Made by a program: the position numbers and the translations under genes. Below are positions 9,030 through 17,789 of a DNA stretch of 64,000 nt, in pieces. This DNA is from Salinisphaera sp. Q1T1-3 (GTDB lineage Bacteria; Pseudomonadota; Gammaproteobacteria; Nevskiales; Salinisphaeraceae): assembly GCF_003602005.1 (NCBI RefSeq), contig NZ_QZWD01000003.1, positions 124,001 to 188,000 of the forward strand, given 5' to 3'. How positions within the stretch are numbered: position 1 is the stretch's first letter; each line of letters opens with the position of its first letter. Under the pieces are notes generated by a model that saw nothing but the letters and a program-made list of their open reading frames with translations, did no database searches and had not been told where the DNA came from.

Positions 9030-9799
9030 CGCGCGTACCGGCTCGGAATCGCCTGACCCTGTCCGGCGGCGAAGGCCGAGGACAACATGTTCCAGGTGCG
9101 ATGCTGGGCTTCGATCACGGCGTCCTCGAGTGACCGGCCGCCGGCGAGCAGGCCCGCCAGCGTGGCGGCGAGCGTACAGCCGGAGCCGTGGAACGTGCCC
9201 GGCAGCCGAGGCCAGTCGTAGGCCCTGAGCCGGCCGTTCCGACCGTAGAGCTGATTGTGGACATGCGTGTCTTCGGTTTCGTCGCCGCCGGTGATCAGCA
9301 CATGACCGCCATGGCGCGTCAGTCGGGCACCGCAGGCAGCGATATCCGTCTCGCCGTCACACAGCGTCTGCGCCTCGCGGACATTGGGCGTGCTGATCGT
9401 CGCGCGGGGCAGCAGATCATCGACCATCGCAGCAGCGACGCTGTCGGCGGCCAGACGGCCGCCGCCAGCCGCCACGAGCACCGGGTCGACGACGAGAGGG
9501 ATCTCCGGCAGCGCTTCGGCCACGGCCGCGACCCGCCGGACCTGGGTGACATCGGCCAGTACCCCGGTCTTGATCGCGGCAAAGGTCATGTCGTCGAGCA
9601 GGCGCGTCAGGCAGTCATCGAAGAACGCCTCGTCGGTCGGCATGACCGCATGTACGTTGACGGTGTCCTGACACGTGAGGGCTGTGACCACGGTTGCGGG
9701 ATGGGCACCGCAGGCGCCGATGGCCTCGATGTCCGCCTGGATACCGGCGCCACCGCTCGGGTCGTGCCCGGCGATGACCAGAACGTTGGGTCTCGACAT
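9026..9799 (-). CDS. thiD: Hydroxymethylpyrimidine/phosphomethylpyrimidine kinase ThiD
   Basis: The 257-residue ribokinase-fold enzyme phosphorylates HMP and then HMP phosphate, supplying ThiE. It shows VLVIAGHDPSGGAGIQADI at the N-terminus, the TALTCQDT block, AIKTGVL, VVDPVLVA with the following Gly-rich segment, and the anion-hole sequence GSGCTLAATLA whose cysteine-adjacent Gly-rich turn is typical of ThiD. It is the first gene of the thiD-thiE pair. Its promoter must lie in the A+T-richer gap upstream. I see no TPP riboswitch there. Confidence 0.95.
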   Translation of the reverse strand: MSRPNVLVIAGHDPSGGAGIQADIEAIGACGAHPATVVTALTCQDTVNVHAVMPTDEAFFDDCLTRLLDDMTFAAIKTGVLADVTQVRRVAAVAEALPEIPLVVDPVLVAAGGGRLAADSVAAAMVDDLLPRATISTPNVREAQTLCDGETDIAACGARLTRHGGHVLITGGDETEDTHVHNQLYGRNGRLRAYDWPRLPGTFHGSGCTLAATLAGLLAGGRSLEDAVIEAQHRTWNMLSSAFAAGQGQAIPSRYAR

Positions 9800-9855
9800 A
9801 TGATGATTCTAACGTGTTGATTCATGGCCGTGACGGCTTCGTGCCAGGGCCTGGG

Positions 9856-9864
9856 TTATGCACA
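9856..9864 (+). promoter_or_regulatory. DnaA box (exact match to TTATNCACA)
   Basis: The 9 bases read TTATGCACA. The match is exact; binding has not been shown. Confidence 0.55.
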
Positions 9865-10046
9865 AAGCCGGTGCGCTGAATTTCGGGCGGTCTAAATTTT
9901 TTCGCGCCCATTGACAGAGACCACCGAAACTGTCGCAACCTCTTGATCCGCCAATCCTGTGTCGTATTGGTTACAAATTCGCCGCTTTGTGCAAATGCCT
10001 GAGTTGGCGCGGAGGATTGCCTGTCAACCGGCGCGTTTCCACAGAG

Positions 10047-10055
10047 TTATCCACA
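10047..10055 (+). promoter_or_regulatory. DnaA box (exact consensus TTATCCACA)
   Basis: The bases read TTATCCACA, the strongest known DnaA site. A related GTTTCCACAG lies just before it, starting at 10035, giving a tandem arrangement with near-helical spacing. Confidence 0.6.
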
Positions 10056-10147
10056 GCGTTTGTGAATCACGACGCTTTCGCGTTTGGCGTCAGGATTTTA
10101 GCGAGATTCGGGCAGCGCCGACCGATCCGGACCGGCGATATGCACTA

Positions 10148-10169
10148 ATTGTCAATCCATTGTCGATCC
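10148..10169 (+). repeat. Two adjoining 11-bp direct repeats
   Basis: ATTGTCAATCC is followed directly by ATTGTCGATCC; ten of eleven bases agree. The unit length equals about one helical turn. Confidence 0.7.
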
Positions 10170-10203
10170 GCAAACAGTCTGATAGTTCATCGTCCTGTCT
10201 GTT

Positions 10204-10225
10204 AAACGATTGATAAACGATTGAT
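10204..10225 (+). repeat. Two adjoining identical 11-bp direct repeats
   Basis: AAACGATTGAT occurs twice without a gap. Like the pair at 10148 the unit is 11 bp, so protein-binding sites would fall on the same face of the helix. Confidence 0.75.
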
Positions 10226-10367
10226 CCGGCGGGTCATCGGACGACCGTTCGATGATTGCGTCAAGCGCCGGCCGGCCCGATGCCCTCAAACCGGTCGCGG
10301 CATCGTGGCCGGTGGTTCCTGTGCTCGTATCCGGGGGGCTTGGCCCAAGAGATTTCGACGCGCCTGA

Positions 10368-11135
10368 TCAGGGGGCGAGGCGAGCCGTGTCGAGTCGATG
10401 AACACGGGTCTCGATCTCGCCGTTCGGGCCGAGTCGCAGATGACGATAGCCCGGATTCCGGCTGGGGTCTTCGGCAAAGTCGGGACTGCCGGGCCGGAAC
10501 TGTCGCATCGTCGAAGGCGTGGTCCAGACCGGGCAGGCGCCAAGAGCCGTCGTGCTGTCCTGATGGACATGGCCGGCCAGAATGCCGCGCACGTGATCGT
10601 GCCGGCCCAGCACGTCGGCCAGGTCGGCGGCATCGGTCAGACCCATGGCATCGATCCAGGGCGTGCCGACCGCGACCGGCGGGTGATGGACGACCGCGAG
10701 CGTCGGTGTCGCGTCCGCGCCCAGCGTGGCGTCGAGCGCGCTGAGCGCGGCGGTTCCGAGCCGACCGTGGGCGGCTCCGAGCACATGGCTATTCAAGCCC
10801 ATGAGCCGCCAGCCGGGCAGCGCGAGCGTGTCGTGCACAACGCAATGTGACAGACAGTCCGCCATCGTCTGCGGCGCATCGTGGTTGCCGGCCACTGCCA
10901 GCACCGGGCGATGCCAGGCCGCGACGTAGGCATCGAGCCAGCGATAACCTGCAGCACTTTCGTCGTCGACGAGGTCGCCGCCGAGCACCACGGCATCGGC
11001 GGCGGGGTGGTCGGCCAGGGCTTGGCGACACACGGCGTCGAACCGCGCGGCCACATCGTGGCCGGCAAGCCGGGCACCGGGTGTGTGCAACAGATGACAA
11101 TCGGTGATGTGCAGGATCTCGATCGCGGCCATCAT
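10368..11135 (-). CDS. cpdA: 3',5'-cyclic AMP phosphodiesterase CpdA-like metallophosphoesterase
   Basis: The 255-residue protein has all metal-binding motifs of class III phosphodiesterases: ITDCH (Asp, His) at residues 10-14, GGDLVDD, GNHD, VVHHPP and AGHVHQ. The ATPSTMRQF-like block (TTPSTMRQF) and the VHRLDT end closely follow E. coli CpdA, which is 275 residues. CpdA hydrolyses cAMP and so tunes CRP signalling. It stands alone between the DnaA-box gap and a 2-hydroxyacid dehydrogenase on the same strand. Two adjoining ATGs (11135, 11132) make the exact start uncertain by one residue. Confidence 0.88.
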   Translation of the reverse strand: MMAAIEILHITDCHLLHTPGARLAGHDVAARFDAVCRQALADHPAADAVVLGGDLVDDESAAGYRWLDAYVAAWHRPVLAVAGNHDAPQTMADCLSHCVVHDTLALPGWRLMGLNSHVLGAAHGRLGTAALSALDATLGADATPTLAVVHHPPVAVGTPWIDAMGLTDAADLADVLGRHDHVRGILAGHVHQDSTTALGACPVWTTPSTMRQFRPGSPDFAEDPSRNPGYRHLRLGPNGEIETRVHRLDTARLAP

Positions 11136-11232
11136 CTTCGCCGGCCGTGGCTCGATGGACCGAACGTGTGGCCCGGTCTTCGAGGTGTCGATCGGCGCGG
11201 GCGCCTTGCAGGATGCCGGTACCGTGGCTGCA

Positions 11233-12198
11233 TCATGGCGCGCGATTCACTCGGCCGCTGTCGTCGCCACGGCGAAAGGCTTCGATGTTCGCGGCGACGC
11301 CGTCGATCATGCGTTGTCGTGCCGATCGCGAGGCCCAGGCGACGTGCGGCGTGACGATCAGATTGTCCAGTGCCGCATCGAGCAGGGGATGGCCGTCTCG
11401 CGGCGGCTCGGTATCCAGCACGTCGACGGCGGCGCCGGCGATCGTCCCGGCACGCAGTGCGTCGATCAGTGCATGGCTGTCCACGACCGGTCCACGGGCG
11501 GTGTTGATCAGATACGCGGTTGGCTTCATGCGTTCGAGCGTCGTCGCATTGATCAGGTGTCGAGTCGCATCGGTCAACGGGCAGTGCAGGGATAGATAAT
11601 CGGCCCGGGCGATCGCGTCATCGAAAGCGAGTCGGCCGGACCGGATCGTCTGGGCATCCGGGCGCTCGGCAACGCATACGGTCATGTCGAATGCCTCGGC
11701 GAGCCGGCCCACGGCCGCGCCGAGTTCCCCGTGGCCAACAATGACGAGTGTCTTGCCGGCCAGTTCCTCGATCGGGTGATCGAGCCGACAGAAGAACTCG
11801 GATCGTTGCCAGGCACCGTCGGCGACATCACGCGCATAGCTGGACCAGCGCGTGGCGAAGGCCAGCATCAGTGCCAGCACATGCTGGGAGACAGCCGGTG
11901 TACCGTAACCGGTCACGTTGATGACCGGGATGCCGCGCTCGGTGGCGGCTGCCAGGTCCACGTTGTTGACCCCGGTGGCCGCCACGCAGATCAGCTTGAG
12001 CGCGGGGGCGGCCTGGATGGTGTCGCGATCCAGCACGACCTTGTTGGTCACCACGACGTCGGCTTCGATCAGGCGGGCATCGCATTCGGCCGGGGCCGTA
12101 TTGTGGTGCCAGGTCCAGCTGTCGAGCGCCGCGGTGAGACGGGACCAGTCCAGGGCATCGCCGGTCGATCCGGCATCGAGAAAAACGCCATGCATCAC
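11233..12198 (-). CDS. D-isomer 2-hydroxyacid dehydrogenase (glycerate/hydroxypyruvate type)
   Basis: The 321-residue NAD(P)-dependent enzyme has the nucleotide fold motif GHGELGAAVGRLAEAF and the catalytic trio: Arg in NTARGPVVD, Glu in DTEPPRDGHPLL and His in TPHVAW. The N-terminal segment ATGVNNVDLAAA and YGTPAVSQHVLALML is typical of the HprA branch, which interconverts hydroxypyruvate and glycerate. Substrate cannot be fixed from sequence alone; glyoxylate or another 2-oxoacid is possible. The frame opens with GTG at 12198, and an ATG follows directly at 12195. A MarR-type regulator is divergently placed 143 bp away and may control it. Confidence 0.85.
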   Translation of the reverse strand: MMHGVFLDAGSTGDALDWSRLTAALDSWTWHHNTAPAECDARLIEADVVVTNKVVLDRDTIQAAPALKLICVAATGVNNVDLAAATERGIPVINVTGYGTPAVSQHVLALMLAFATRWSSYARDVADGAWQRSEFFCRLDHPIEELAGKTLVIVGHGELGAAVGRLAEAFDMTVCVAERPDAQTIRSGRLAFDDAIARADYLSLHCPLTDATRHLINATTLERMKPTAYLINTARGPVVDSHALIDALRAGTIAGAAVDVLDTEPPRDGHPLLDAALDNLIVTPHVAWASRSARQRMIDGVAANIEAFRRGDDSGRVNRAP

Positions 12199-12341
12199 GT
12201 GAAAGGTCCCAATCGGCTGAACGGTTGGCCATGGTACCCCGTACGACCAATGTGTTCCGCAATGCCGGGTTCAGTTCCGGTATGCTGGAATCTTGTCCAC
12301 TTGAATTTGACTGAATCCCACTTTTCAGGAACAGCCAGACG

Positions 12342-12830
12342 ATGCAACGTCGTAGTGAGCAACAGGATCCGTCCCTGGGCAACCATCTGCCGAGCACCTG
12401 CCCGTCGGTGGAAGCCCTTGAATATGAACTCGCGTTTCTCGTGCGTCGGCTCGAGGCAGCGCGCCGTCGCTTCCACTACGGACTGGAGCGGGCACATTAT
12501 CTGTTGCTGATCCTGCTGGAGCGAAACGACCGGCAATCGGTCGGCGCGCTCGCCGAGCAGGTCAATCTCGATGCGTCGACCGTCACCCGCCAGGTGGCGG
12601 CAATGAAAAGTGCCGGGCTGGTCGACAAGCATGACAACCCGGATGATCGCCGGGGCGGTTTCGTCACGATCACCGAAGCCGGCCGGGATGCGGCCGTCGA
12701 GGTGCGCGAGCGCCGCCTGGACCGGATCGAGCAGGCCTTCTCCAGCTGGAGTGACGAGGATCGACGGGTCTATGCCCGTCTCATGGCGCGTCATAACGAT
12801 GCGCTGCGAGACATGCTCAACGAAGATTGA
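12342..12830 (+). CDS. MarR family transcriptional regulator
   Basis: The 162-residue protein has the winged-helix layout of MarR. An N-terminal dimerisation helix reaches to about residue 45, and a recognition segment reads LAEQVNLDASTVTRQVAAMKSAGLV. The DDRRGGFVTIT wing and a C-terminal dimer helix follow. MarR proteins are usually repressors released by small phenolic or lipophilic ligands, or by oxidation; no Cys that could act as a redox sensor stands out beyond Cys19. It is divergent from the hydroxyacid dehydrogenase, the most likely target besides itself. The intergenic stretch holds TATGCT near 12280, which could be a -10 element. Confidence 0.88.
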   Translation: MQRRSEQQDPSLGNHLPSTCPSVEALEYELAFLVRRLEAARRRFHYGLERAHYLLLILLERNDRQSVGALAEQVNLDASTVTRQVAAMKSAGLVDKHDNPDDRRGGFVTITEAGRDAAVEVRERRLDRIEQAFSSWSDEDRRVYARLMARHNDALRDMLNED

Positions 12831-13154
12831 GGGCGGCCGGCAGCGTCTGGCGTTCGCCAGCGTGTGATTACGCCACGTTGCTGCCGCCGCGATATCCGAT
12901 CGGGTTGAGAAAGAGGGCGGCAGGCGGCGTGGCGAGGTAGCGGGTCGCTTGCCGGCGTCTCTTGTTATCGCGACCAAGGCGTGAATGGATGGCCGCGGTT
13001 CGCGCGCCCGATCCGCGAGACCGGTGGCTCCTGTGGCGTGGCCAGCCAGCTGCCATGGCGCAGGTCGGCCGACTCGAGCAGCTTCAATTCACCGAGCGGA
13101 CAGAGCCCGGCGCATGGCCGGGTTGTCATCGTTTCTTGTCTTGCCGAGGCGCCT
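12831..13154. other. Gap between marR and metF without a supported gene
   Basis: The two genes converge here. Short open frames on both strands lack binding sites and known motifs. Hairpins occur just after marR (CTGGCG-TT-CGCCAG) and at 13106-13122 (CCCGGC and GCCGGG arms), but neither is followed by a T-run, so they are weak terminator candidates. Confidence 0.5.
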
Positions 13155-14024
13155 TCAGGCGGCCTTGTTGTCGGTGCCTGGCAGTTTGAGATCGTGCCAT
13201 AGCGTGGCTGTCGGCTCGGCCTTGTTGAGTGCGTAGAAGTGCAGGCCGGGGGCGCCACCGGCCAGGAGCTGTTCGCACAGGTTGTAGACGAGTTCCCGGC
13301 CGAAGGCACGGACCGAAGCCGTGTCGTCGCCGTAGCCTTCCATCTTCTGACGGACCCAGCGCGGGATATCGGCCCCGCACATGGCCGAGAAGCGCGAAAT
13401 CTGGCCGAAGTCATTGATTGGCATGATGCCGGGCACGATCGGTACGTCGATGCCGCGGGCGGCGACCTCGTCCACGAAATTGAAGTACGCGTCGGCGTTG
13501 TAGAAATACTGCGTGATCGCCGAGTCGGCGCCGGCTCGGACCTTGCGCACGAAGTTGTCGATATCGGTCTCGGGTGAGGCGGCAGCCGGATGAAATTCCG
13601 GATAGGCGCCCACTTCGAGATGGAAATCGTCGCCGTGGCGTTCCTTGATGAACGACACCAGTTCGTTGGCGTGATTGAACACGCCCGGTTTTTCCATGCC
13701 CTCGGGCAGGTCGCCCCGCAACGCGACGATGCGCGAGACGCCGGCGGCCTTGTAATTGTCGAGCAACTCCTCGATGGATTCCCGCGTGCCCTCGATGCAG
13801 GACAGGTGCGGCGCCGCCGGGCGGCCGGTGATATCCATCGCCAACTCGACGGTGTCGAGCGTGCCCGAGCGCGTGGTGCCGCCGGCACCGAAGGTCACCG
13901 AGAAGAACGCCGGGTTCAGACCGCCGAGTTCGGCCAGCGCGCTCTCCAGCCGTGCACGCCCCTTGGGGCCCTTCGGCGGAAAGAGCTCGATGGAGAAATC
14001 GTTGTGTGAGACATCCTCACTCAT
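13155..14024 (-). CDS. metF: 5,10-methylenetetrahydrofolate reductase MetF
   Basis: The 289-residue flavoenzyme reduces 5,10-methylene-THF to 5-methyl-THF, the methyl donor for methionine synthesis. It shows FSIELFPPKG near the start, VTFGAGGTTR, the ALRGD segment and the QYFYN block, all typical of MetF (296 residues in E. coli). The ATG at 14024 is preferred: CGGAG lies a few bases upstream and the protein then starts like its relatives. The frame runs 16 codons further up, but that would extend it into the ahcY terminator. It follows metK and ahcY, and together they run the methyl cycle. Confidence 0.95.
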   Translation of the reverse strand: MSEDVSHNDFSIELFPPKGPKGRARLESALAELGGLNPAFFSVTFGAGGTTRSGTLDTVELAMDITGRPAAPHLSCIEGTRESIEELLDNYKAAGVSRIVALRGDLPEGMEKPGVFNHANELVSFIKERHGDDFHLEVGAYPEFHPAAASPETDIDNFVRKVRAGADSAITQYFYNADAYFNFVDEVAARGIDVPIVPGIMPINDFGQISRFSAMCGADIPRWVRQKMEGYGDDTASVRAFGRELVYNLCEQLLAGGAPGLHFYALNKAEPTATLWHDLKLPGTDNKAA

Positions 14025-14056
14025 GGCATCTCCGAAAGATCGTTTGCGAATCGCAT

Positions 14057-14091
14057 AAAAAACCCGGCCCACGCGGGCCGCGGGCCGGGCT
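14057..14091 (-). terminator. Intrinsic terminator after ahcY
   Basis: On the minus strand GCCCGGCCC pairs with GGGCCGGGT and is followed by six T residues. It lies between the ahcY stop at 14122 and the metF start at 14024. Confidence 0.88.
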
Positions 14092-14121
14092 TGCCGGACA
14101 GGGCTTTAAGCCCCGGGGCGC

Positions 14122-15543
14122 TTAGTAGCGGTAGTGGTTCGGCTTGTACGGGCCGTCCACCGGCACGCCCAGGTATTCGGCCTGGTCGGGGGTGAGCTTC
14201 GTCAGCTTGGCGTTGACGCGCTCCAGGTGCAGTGCCGCGACCTTCTCGTCGAGATGCTTGGGCAGCACATAGACGTCGTTGTCGTAGCGCTCGCGATGGT
14301 TCCAGAGTTCGATCTGGGCCAGCACCTGGTTGGTGAAGGAGTTGGACATCACGTAGCTCGGATGGCCCGTGGCACAACCCAGGTTCACCAGACGGCCCTC
14401 GGCCAGCAGGATGATCTTCTTGCCGTCGGGGAAGGTGATGTGGTCAACCTGCGGCTTGATCTCTTCCCAGTCGTACTGGCGCAGCGCGGCGACATCGATC
14501 TCGTTGTCGAAGTGACCGATGTTGCAGACGATCGCCTCGTTCTTCATGCGCTTCAGATGATCGTGATTGATCACATGATAGTTACCGGTGGCGGTCACGA
14601 AGATATCGGCGGACTCGACCACGCCCGGATCTTCCAGATCCACCACGCGCAGGCCTTCCATGGCTGCCTGCAGGGCGTTGATCGGGTCGATCTCGGTCAC
14701 GCAGACCGTCGCGCCCAGGCCACGCAGCGACTGGACGCTGCCCTTGCCGACATCCCCGTAGCCGCAGACGATGGCGACCTTGCCGGCGACCATCACGTCG
14801 GTGGCACGCTTGATGCCGTCGACCAGCGACTCGCGACAACCGTAGAGGTTGTCGAACTTGGACTTGGTGACCGAATCGTTGACGTTGATGGCCGGGAAAG
14901 TCAGACCACCCTGCTTGGCCAGATGATAGAGCCGATGCACGCCGGTGGTCGTTTCCTCGGAAACGCCGGTGATCGATTCGCCGAGCTTCTTGTAGAAATC
15001 CGGCTGTTCGGCCAGACGCTTCTTCATGACCTTGAACAGAGCCCGCTCTTCGTCGGAGCCCGGGTTGTCGAGCAGCGACGGATCGTCGGTGGCGTTGACG
15101 CCGAAGGTGGCCAGCGTCGTGGCATCGCCGCCGTCGTCCAGGATCAGATTGGGCAGGCCGCCGTCATGCCAGTCCATGATGGCGTGCGCGTATTCCCAAT
15201 ATTCCTCAGCGGTTTCGCCCTTGTAGGCAAACACCGGGATCCCCTGTTCGGCGATCGCGGCGGCGGCATGATCCTGCGTGGAGAACACGTTGCAGGAGGC
15301 CCAGCGCACTTCGGCGCCGAGGGCGACGAGGGTTTCGATCAGAACCGCCGTCTGGATCGTCATGTGCAGCGAGCCGGCGATGCGCGCGCCCTTGAGCGGC
15401 TGCTGTGCGCCGTATTCCTCGCGGATCGCCACAAGACCGGGCATTTCCGTCTCGGCGATCTCGATCTCGCGCCGGCCCCACTGGGCCAGGCTGATATCGG
15501 CGATCTTGAAATCTTCGTTCATCTTCTCGGCAGGTGCACTCAT
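14122..15543 (-). CDS. ahcY: S-adenosyl-L-homocysteine hydrolase AhcY
   Basis: The 473-residue NAD-dependent enzyme splits S-adenosylhomocysteine into adenosine and homocysteine and so relieves inhibition of methyltransferases. Visible blocks are [16 protein letters not shown], the [12 protein letters not shown] segment, DDGGDATTL, the [15 protein letters not shown] block, the NAD-binding [13 protein letters not shown] and the C-terminal [14 protein letters not shown] and PYKPNHYRY. The length matches proteobacterial forms, which carry an insertion relative to the 432-residue human enzyme. AGGAAAC precedes the ATG. It lies 78 bp after metK on the same strand. I looked for an SAH riboswitch before it and did not find one. 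Confidence 0.97.
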   Translation of the reverse strand: MSAPAEKMNEDFKIADISLAQWGRREIEIAETEMPGLVAIREEYGAQQPLKGARIAGSLHMTIQTAVLIETLVALGAEVRWASCNVFSTQDHAAAAIAEQGIPVFAYKGETAEEYWEYAHAIMDWHDGGLPNLILDDGGDATTLATFGVNATDDPSLLDNPGSDEERALFKVMKKRLAEQPDFYKKLGESITGVSEETTTGVHRLYHLAKQGGLTFPAINVNDSVTKSKFDNLYGCRESLVDGIKRATDVMVAGKVAIVCGYGDVGKGSVQSLRGLGATVCVTEIDPINALQAAMEGLRVVDLEDPGVVESADIFVTATGNYHVINHDHLKRMKNEAIVCNIGHFDNEIDVAALRQYDWEEIKPQVDHITFPDGKKIILLAEGRLVNLGCATGHPSYVMSNSFTNQVLAQIELWNHRERYDNDVYVLPKHLDEKVAALHLERVNAKLTKLTPDQAEYLGVPVDGPYKPNHYRY

Positions 15544-15621
15544 GCGTTGTTTCCTGTCGTTGAAATCAGGGAAGGCGGACCGGGCCGTCGGCCCGATCCG
15601 AATCGAGGGCGGGCAGCCGGC

Positions 15622-16797
15622 TCAGGCCGCCTGGATACCGGCGTCGTTGGCCAGGGCATCGGCCTTGTCGGTGCGCTCCCATGGCAGGTCGATGTCTTCG
15701 CGACCGAAGTGGCCGTAGGCGGCCGTCGGCGCGTAGATCGGGCGCTGCAGGTCGAGCATCGCGAGGATGCCGTAGGGACGCAGGTCGAAATGCTCACGGA
15801 TGAGGCGGGTCATCTTCTCGTCGTCGACCTTGCCGGTGCCGAAGGTCTCTACCCAGATCGACGTCGGCTCGGCCACGCCGATGGCATAGGACAGCTGCAC
15901 TTCGCACTTGTCGGCGAGGCCGGCCGCGACGACGTTCTTGGCCACGTAACGCGCCGCATAGGCGGCCGAACGGTCGACCTTGGACGGGTCCTTGCCGGAG
16001 AAGGCGCCGCCGCCATGGCGTGCCATGCCGCCGTAGGTGTCGACGATGATCTTGCGACCGGTCAGACCTGCGTCGCCCAGCGGGCCACCGGTCACGAACT
16101 TGCCGGTCGGATTGATGTGGATGGTCGGATCGTCGGTCAACAGATCGCCGATCACCGGCTTGATGATCTGTTCATGCACGGCTTCGCGCAGGTCGGCCTG
16201 CGAGATGTCGGGATCGTGCTGTGTCGACAGGACGACAGCATTGATGGCCGACGGCTTGCCGTTTTCGTATTCGAAGGTGACCTGGGACTTGGCGTCCGGC
16301 CGCAGCCAGGACAGCTCGCCCGATGCGAGCAGTTCGGCCTGCTTGCGCACCAGTCGATGAGCATAGGTGATGGGTGCCGGCATGAGCACATCGGTCTCGT
16401 TGCAGGCATAACCGAACATCAGGCCCTGGTCACCGGCACCCTGTTCTTCGGGAGCCGAGCGTTCGACGCCCTGGTTGATGTCCTTGGACTGCTCGCCCAG
16501 GACGTTCATCACGGCGCAGGTGTCGGCATCGAAGCCCATCGCGGAATCGGTGTAACCGATCCGACGGATGGTATCGCGCACGATGTGCTCGACCGGCACG
16601 TTCACGTTCTTGTTCGGATCGGTCTTGATCTCGCCAAAGACCATGACCATGCCGGTCTTGGTGGCGGTTTCACAGGCGACCTTGGCCGTCGGATCCTGCG
16701 CGAGATAGGCGTCGAGAATCGCGTCCGAGACCTGGTCCGACAGCTTGTCGGGATGGCCACCGGTCACCGATTCGGAAGTAAACAGGGTACGACTCAT
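15622..16797 (-). CDS. metK: S-adenosylmethionine synthetase MetK
   Basis: The 391-residue protein makes S-adenosylmethionine from methionine and ATP. It has the signature [12 protein letters not shown], the Gly-rich [19 protein letters not shown] block that binds phosphates, and the N-terminal [20 protein letters not shown] with the catalytic histidine. Length and order of motifs are standard. GGAG lies about 11 bases before the ATG, a rather long spacing, inside the right half of a perfect palindrome. It leads the metK-ahcY-metF series and is divergent from a thioredoxin-like gene. Confidence 0.97.
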   Translation of the reverse strand: MSRTLFTSESVTGGHPDKLSDQVSDAILDAYLAQDPTAKVACETATKTGMVMVFGEIKTDPNKNVNVPVEHIVRDTIRRIGYTDSAMGFDADTCAVMNVLGEQSKDINQGVERSAPEEQGAGDQGLMFGYACNETDVLMPAPITYAHRLVRKQAELLASGELSWLRPDAKSQVTFEYENGKPSAINAVVLSTQHDPDISQADLREAVHEQIIKPVIGDLLTDDPTIHINPTGKFVTGGPLGDAGLTGRKIIVDTYGGMARHGGGAFSGKDPSKVDRSAAYAARYVAKNVVAAGLADKCEVQLSYAIGVAEPTSIWVETFGTGKVDDEKMTRLIREHFDLRPYGILAMLDLQRPIYAPTAAYGHFGREDIDLPWERTDKADALANDAGIQAA

Positions 16798-16809
16798 AGT
16801 CTATATCTC

Positions 16810-16831
16810 TCCATCCGGATATCCGGATGGA
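16810..16831. promoter_or_regulatory. Perfect 22-bp palindrome at the metK promoter, candidate operator
   Basis: The half-site is TCCATCCGGAT, and the other half is its exact complement. It begins at the last base of a TATAGT -10 hexamer (16831-16836, minus strand) and so covers the expected transcription start. The position is typical of a repressor site. If transcription starts upstream, the RNA would fold and hide GGAG before metK. Confidence 0.6.
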
Positions 16832-16836
16832 CTATA
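16831..16836 (-). promoter_or_regulatory. Candidate -10 element of the metK promoter
   Basis: The hexamer reads TATAGT, five of six matches to TATAAT, 34 bp before the ATG. The -35 region lacks a good hexamer and instead overlaps a second small dyad (GTTGCT and AGCAAC, 16853-16866), which may bind an activator. Confidence 0.5.
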
Positions 16837-17101
16837 CGGCATCTATCGGGGTGTTGCTACAGCAACGACGCATCCGTGTGGTCGGCCTCGCGTTCGAGCG
16901 GCATCGGGCAAGCCGGGCGTTGTGGCCGGCAGCGGCCGTGGCTTGCCGTATGTGACAGGTCGGTCATCGGTACGTTCCCCGCAGCCCCGAGCCGCTCCTG
17001 GGCCGGCGACAAACCATGACCGACCCGGCAATCAGGTCACAGCGTGCCCGGCTGAAACGGTAGACTTGTGGCATCAATCCTGTTCAGAAAAGGCACAAAT
17101 C

Positions 17102-17665
17102 ATGGCCCTGACCGATTCCACGATGATGCCGATCGGCACGCCGGCACCGGATTTCTCGTTGCCGGATGCCGTGTCCGGCAAGACCAAGCGCTTCGCGGAT
17201 GTCGCCGGCGAGAACGGCACGCTCGTGATGTTCATCTGCAATCACTGTCCTTACGTGATTCATATCGCCCGCGAGCTGGCGGCCGTGGCCGCCGAGTACG
17301 ATCCGAAAGGCATCGGGTTCGTCGCGATCTCCTCCAACGACGTCGACGAGCGCCCGGAAGACGGCCCGCAGCAGATGGCCGAATTCGCCGAACAGAACAA
17401 TTTCATCTTTCCTTATCTCTACGATGAGAGTCAGGCCGTGGCCAAGGCCTACGACGCTGTCTGTACACCTGATTTCTTCCTGTTCGGTGCCGACGGGCGC
17501 TGTGCCTATCGCGGCCAGTTCGATGGCTCGCGTCCGAAGAACAGCGAACCGGTCACGGGGGCCGATCTGCGGGCCTCGCTGGACGCGGTGCTGGACGGGG
17601 ATCTGATCCCCGAAGAGGCCCAGGTGCCGAGCCAGGGGTGCTCGATCAAATGGAAGGCGGCCTGA
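17102..17665 (+). CDS. Thioredoxin-fold redoxin family protein
   Basis: The 187-residue protein has an AhpC/TSA-like thioredoxin fold: APDFSLPDAVSG at the N-terminus, the active-site CNHCPYV near residues 43-49, and the cis-proline segment VCTPDFFLF near residue 120. The CxxC redox pair suggests a thiol oxidoreductase or a peroxiredoxin-like enzyme; no signal peptide is visible, so it is probably cytoplasmic. Proteins with this CNHCPYV site are widespread and poorly characterised. The ATG at 17102 has AAGG upstream. An in-frame extension to 16745 would run through the metK promoter and is unlikely. The 304-bp divergent region to metK holds both promoters. Confidence 0.85.
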   Translation: MALTDSTMMPIGTPAPDFSLPDAVSGKTKRFADVAGENGTLVMFICNHCPYVIHIARELAAVAAEYDPKGIGFVAISSNDVDERPEDGPQQMAEFAEQNNFIFPYLYDESQAVAKAYDAVCTPDFFLFGADGRCAYRGQFDGSRPKNSEPVTGADLRASLDAVLDGDLIPEEAQVPSQGCSIKWKAA

Positions 17666-17789
17666 CTGCGGCCAAGGCTCGACAGTCGGCGCCGTTCGCC
17701 GGCTGCCGGGCCCGATGGTCGCCGCACGCGAGTCGAAACGGCTTGCGCGTGTCCGGCCGGCCGGTCGTCCAAACGATGCCGTGTAGGTC

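Larger units (their letters stand above)
9800..10367. other. A+T-richer non-coding gap with DnaA boxes and tandem 11-bp repeats
   Basis: This 568-bp gap between thiD and the 3' end of cpdA is visibly richer in A+T than its surroundings. It contains two exact DnaA boxes, a weaker box in tandem with the second, and two separate pairs of adjoining 11-bp direct repeats. The one open frame on the plus strand (9959-10213) has no ribosome binding site or recognisable motif and overlaps these repeats. The thiD promoter must also lie here. Confidence 0.6.

Noticed and set aside
9800-9900. TPP riboswitch before thiD
   Set aside because: The conserved CUGAGA and related THI-box blocks are missing.
9959-10213. 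Possible 84-residue gene in the gap after thiD
   Set aside because: No ribosome binding site, no motif, and it covers the DnaA box and tandem repeats.
15544-15621. SAH riboswitch before ahcY
   Set aside because: SAH riboswitches are known before ahcY in related groups, but the conserved GAGG-GCGC core is not found here or before metK.
14134-17019. 961-codon open frame on the plus strand
   Set aside because: It runs antisense through ahcY and metK, whose protein sequences are unmistakable. Long antisense frames are expected at this GC content.
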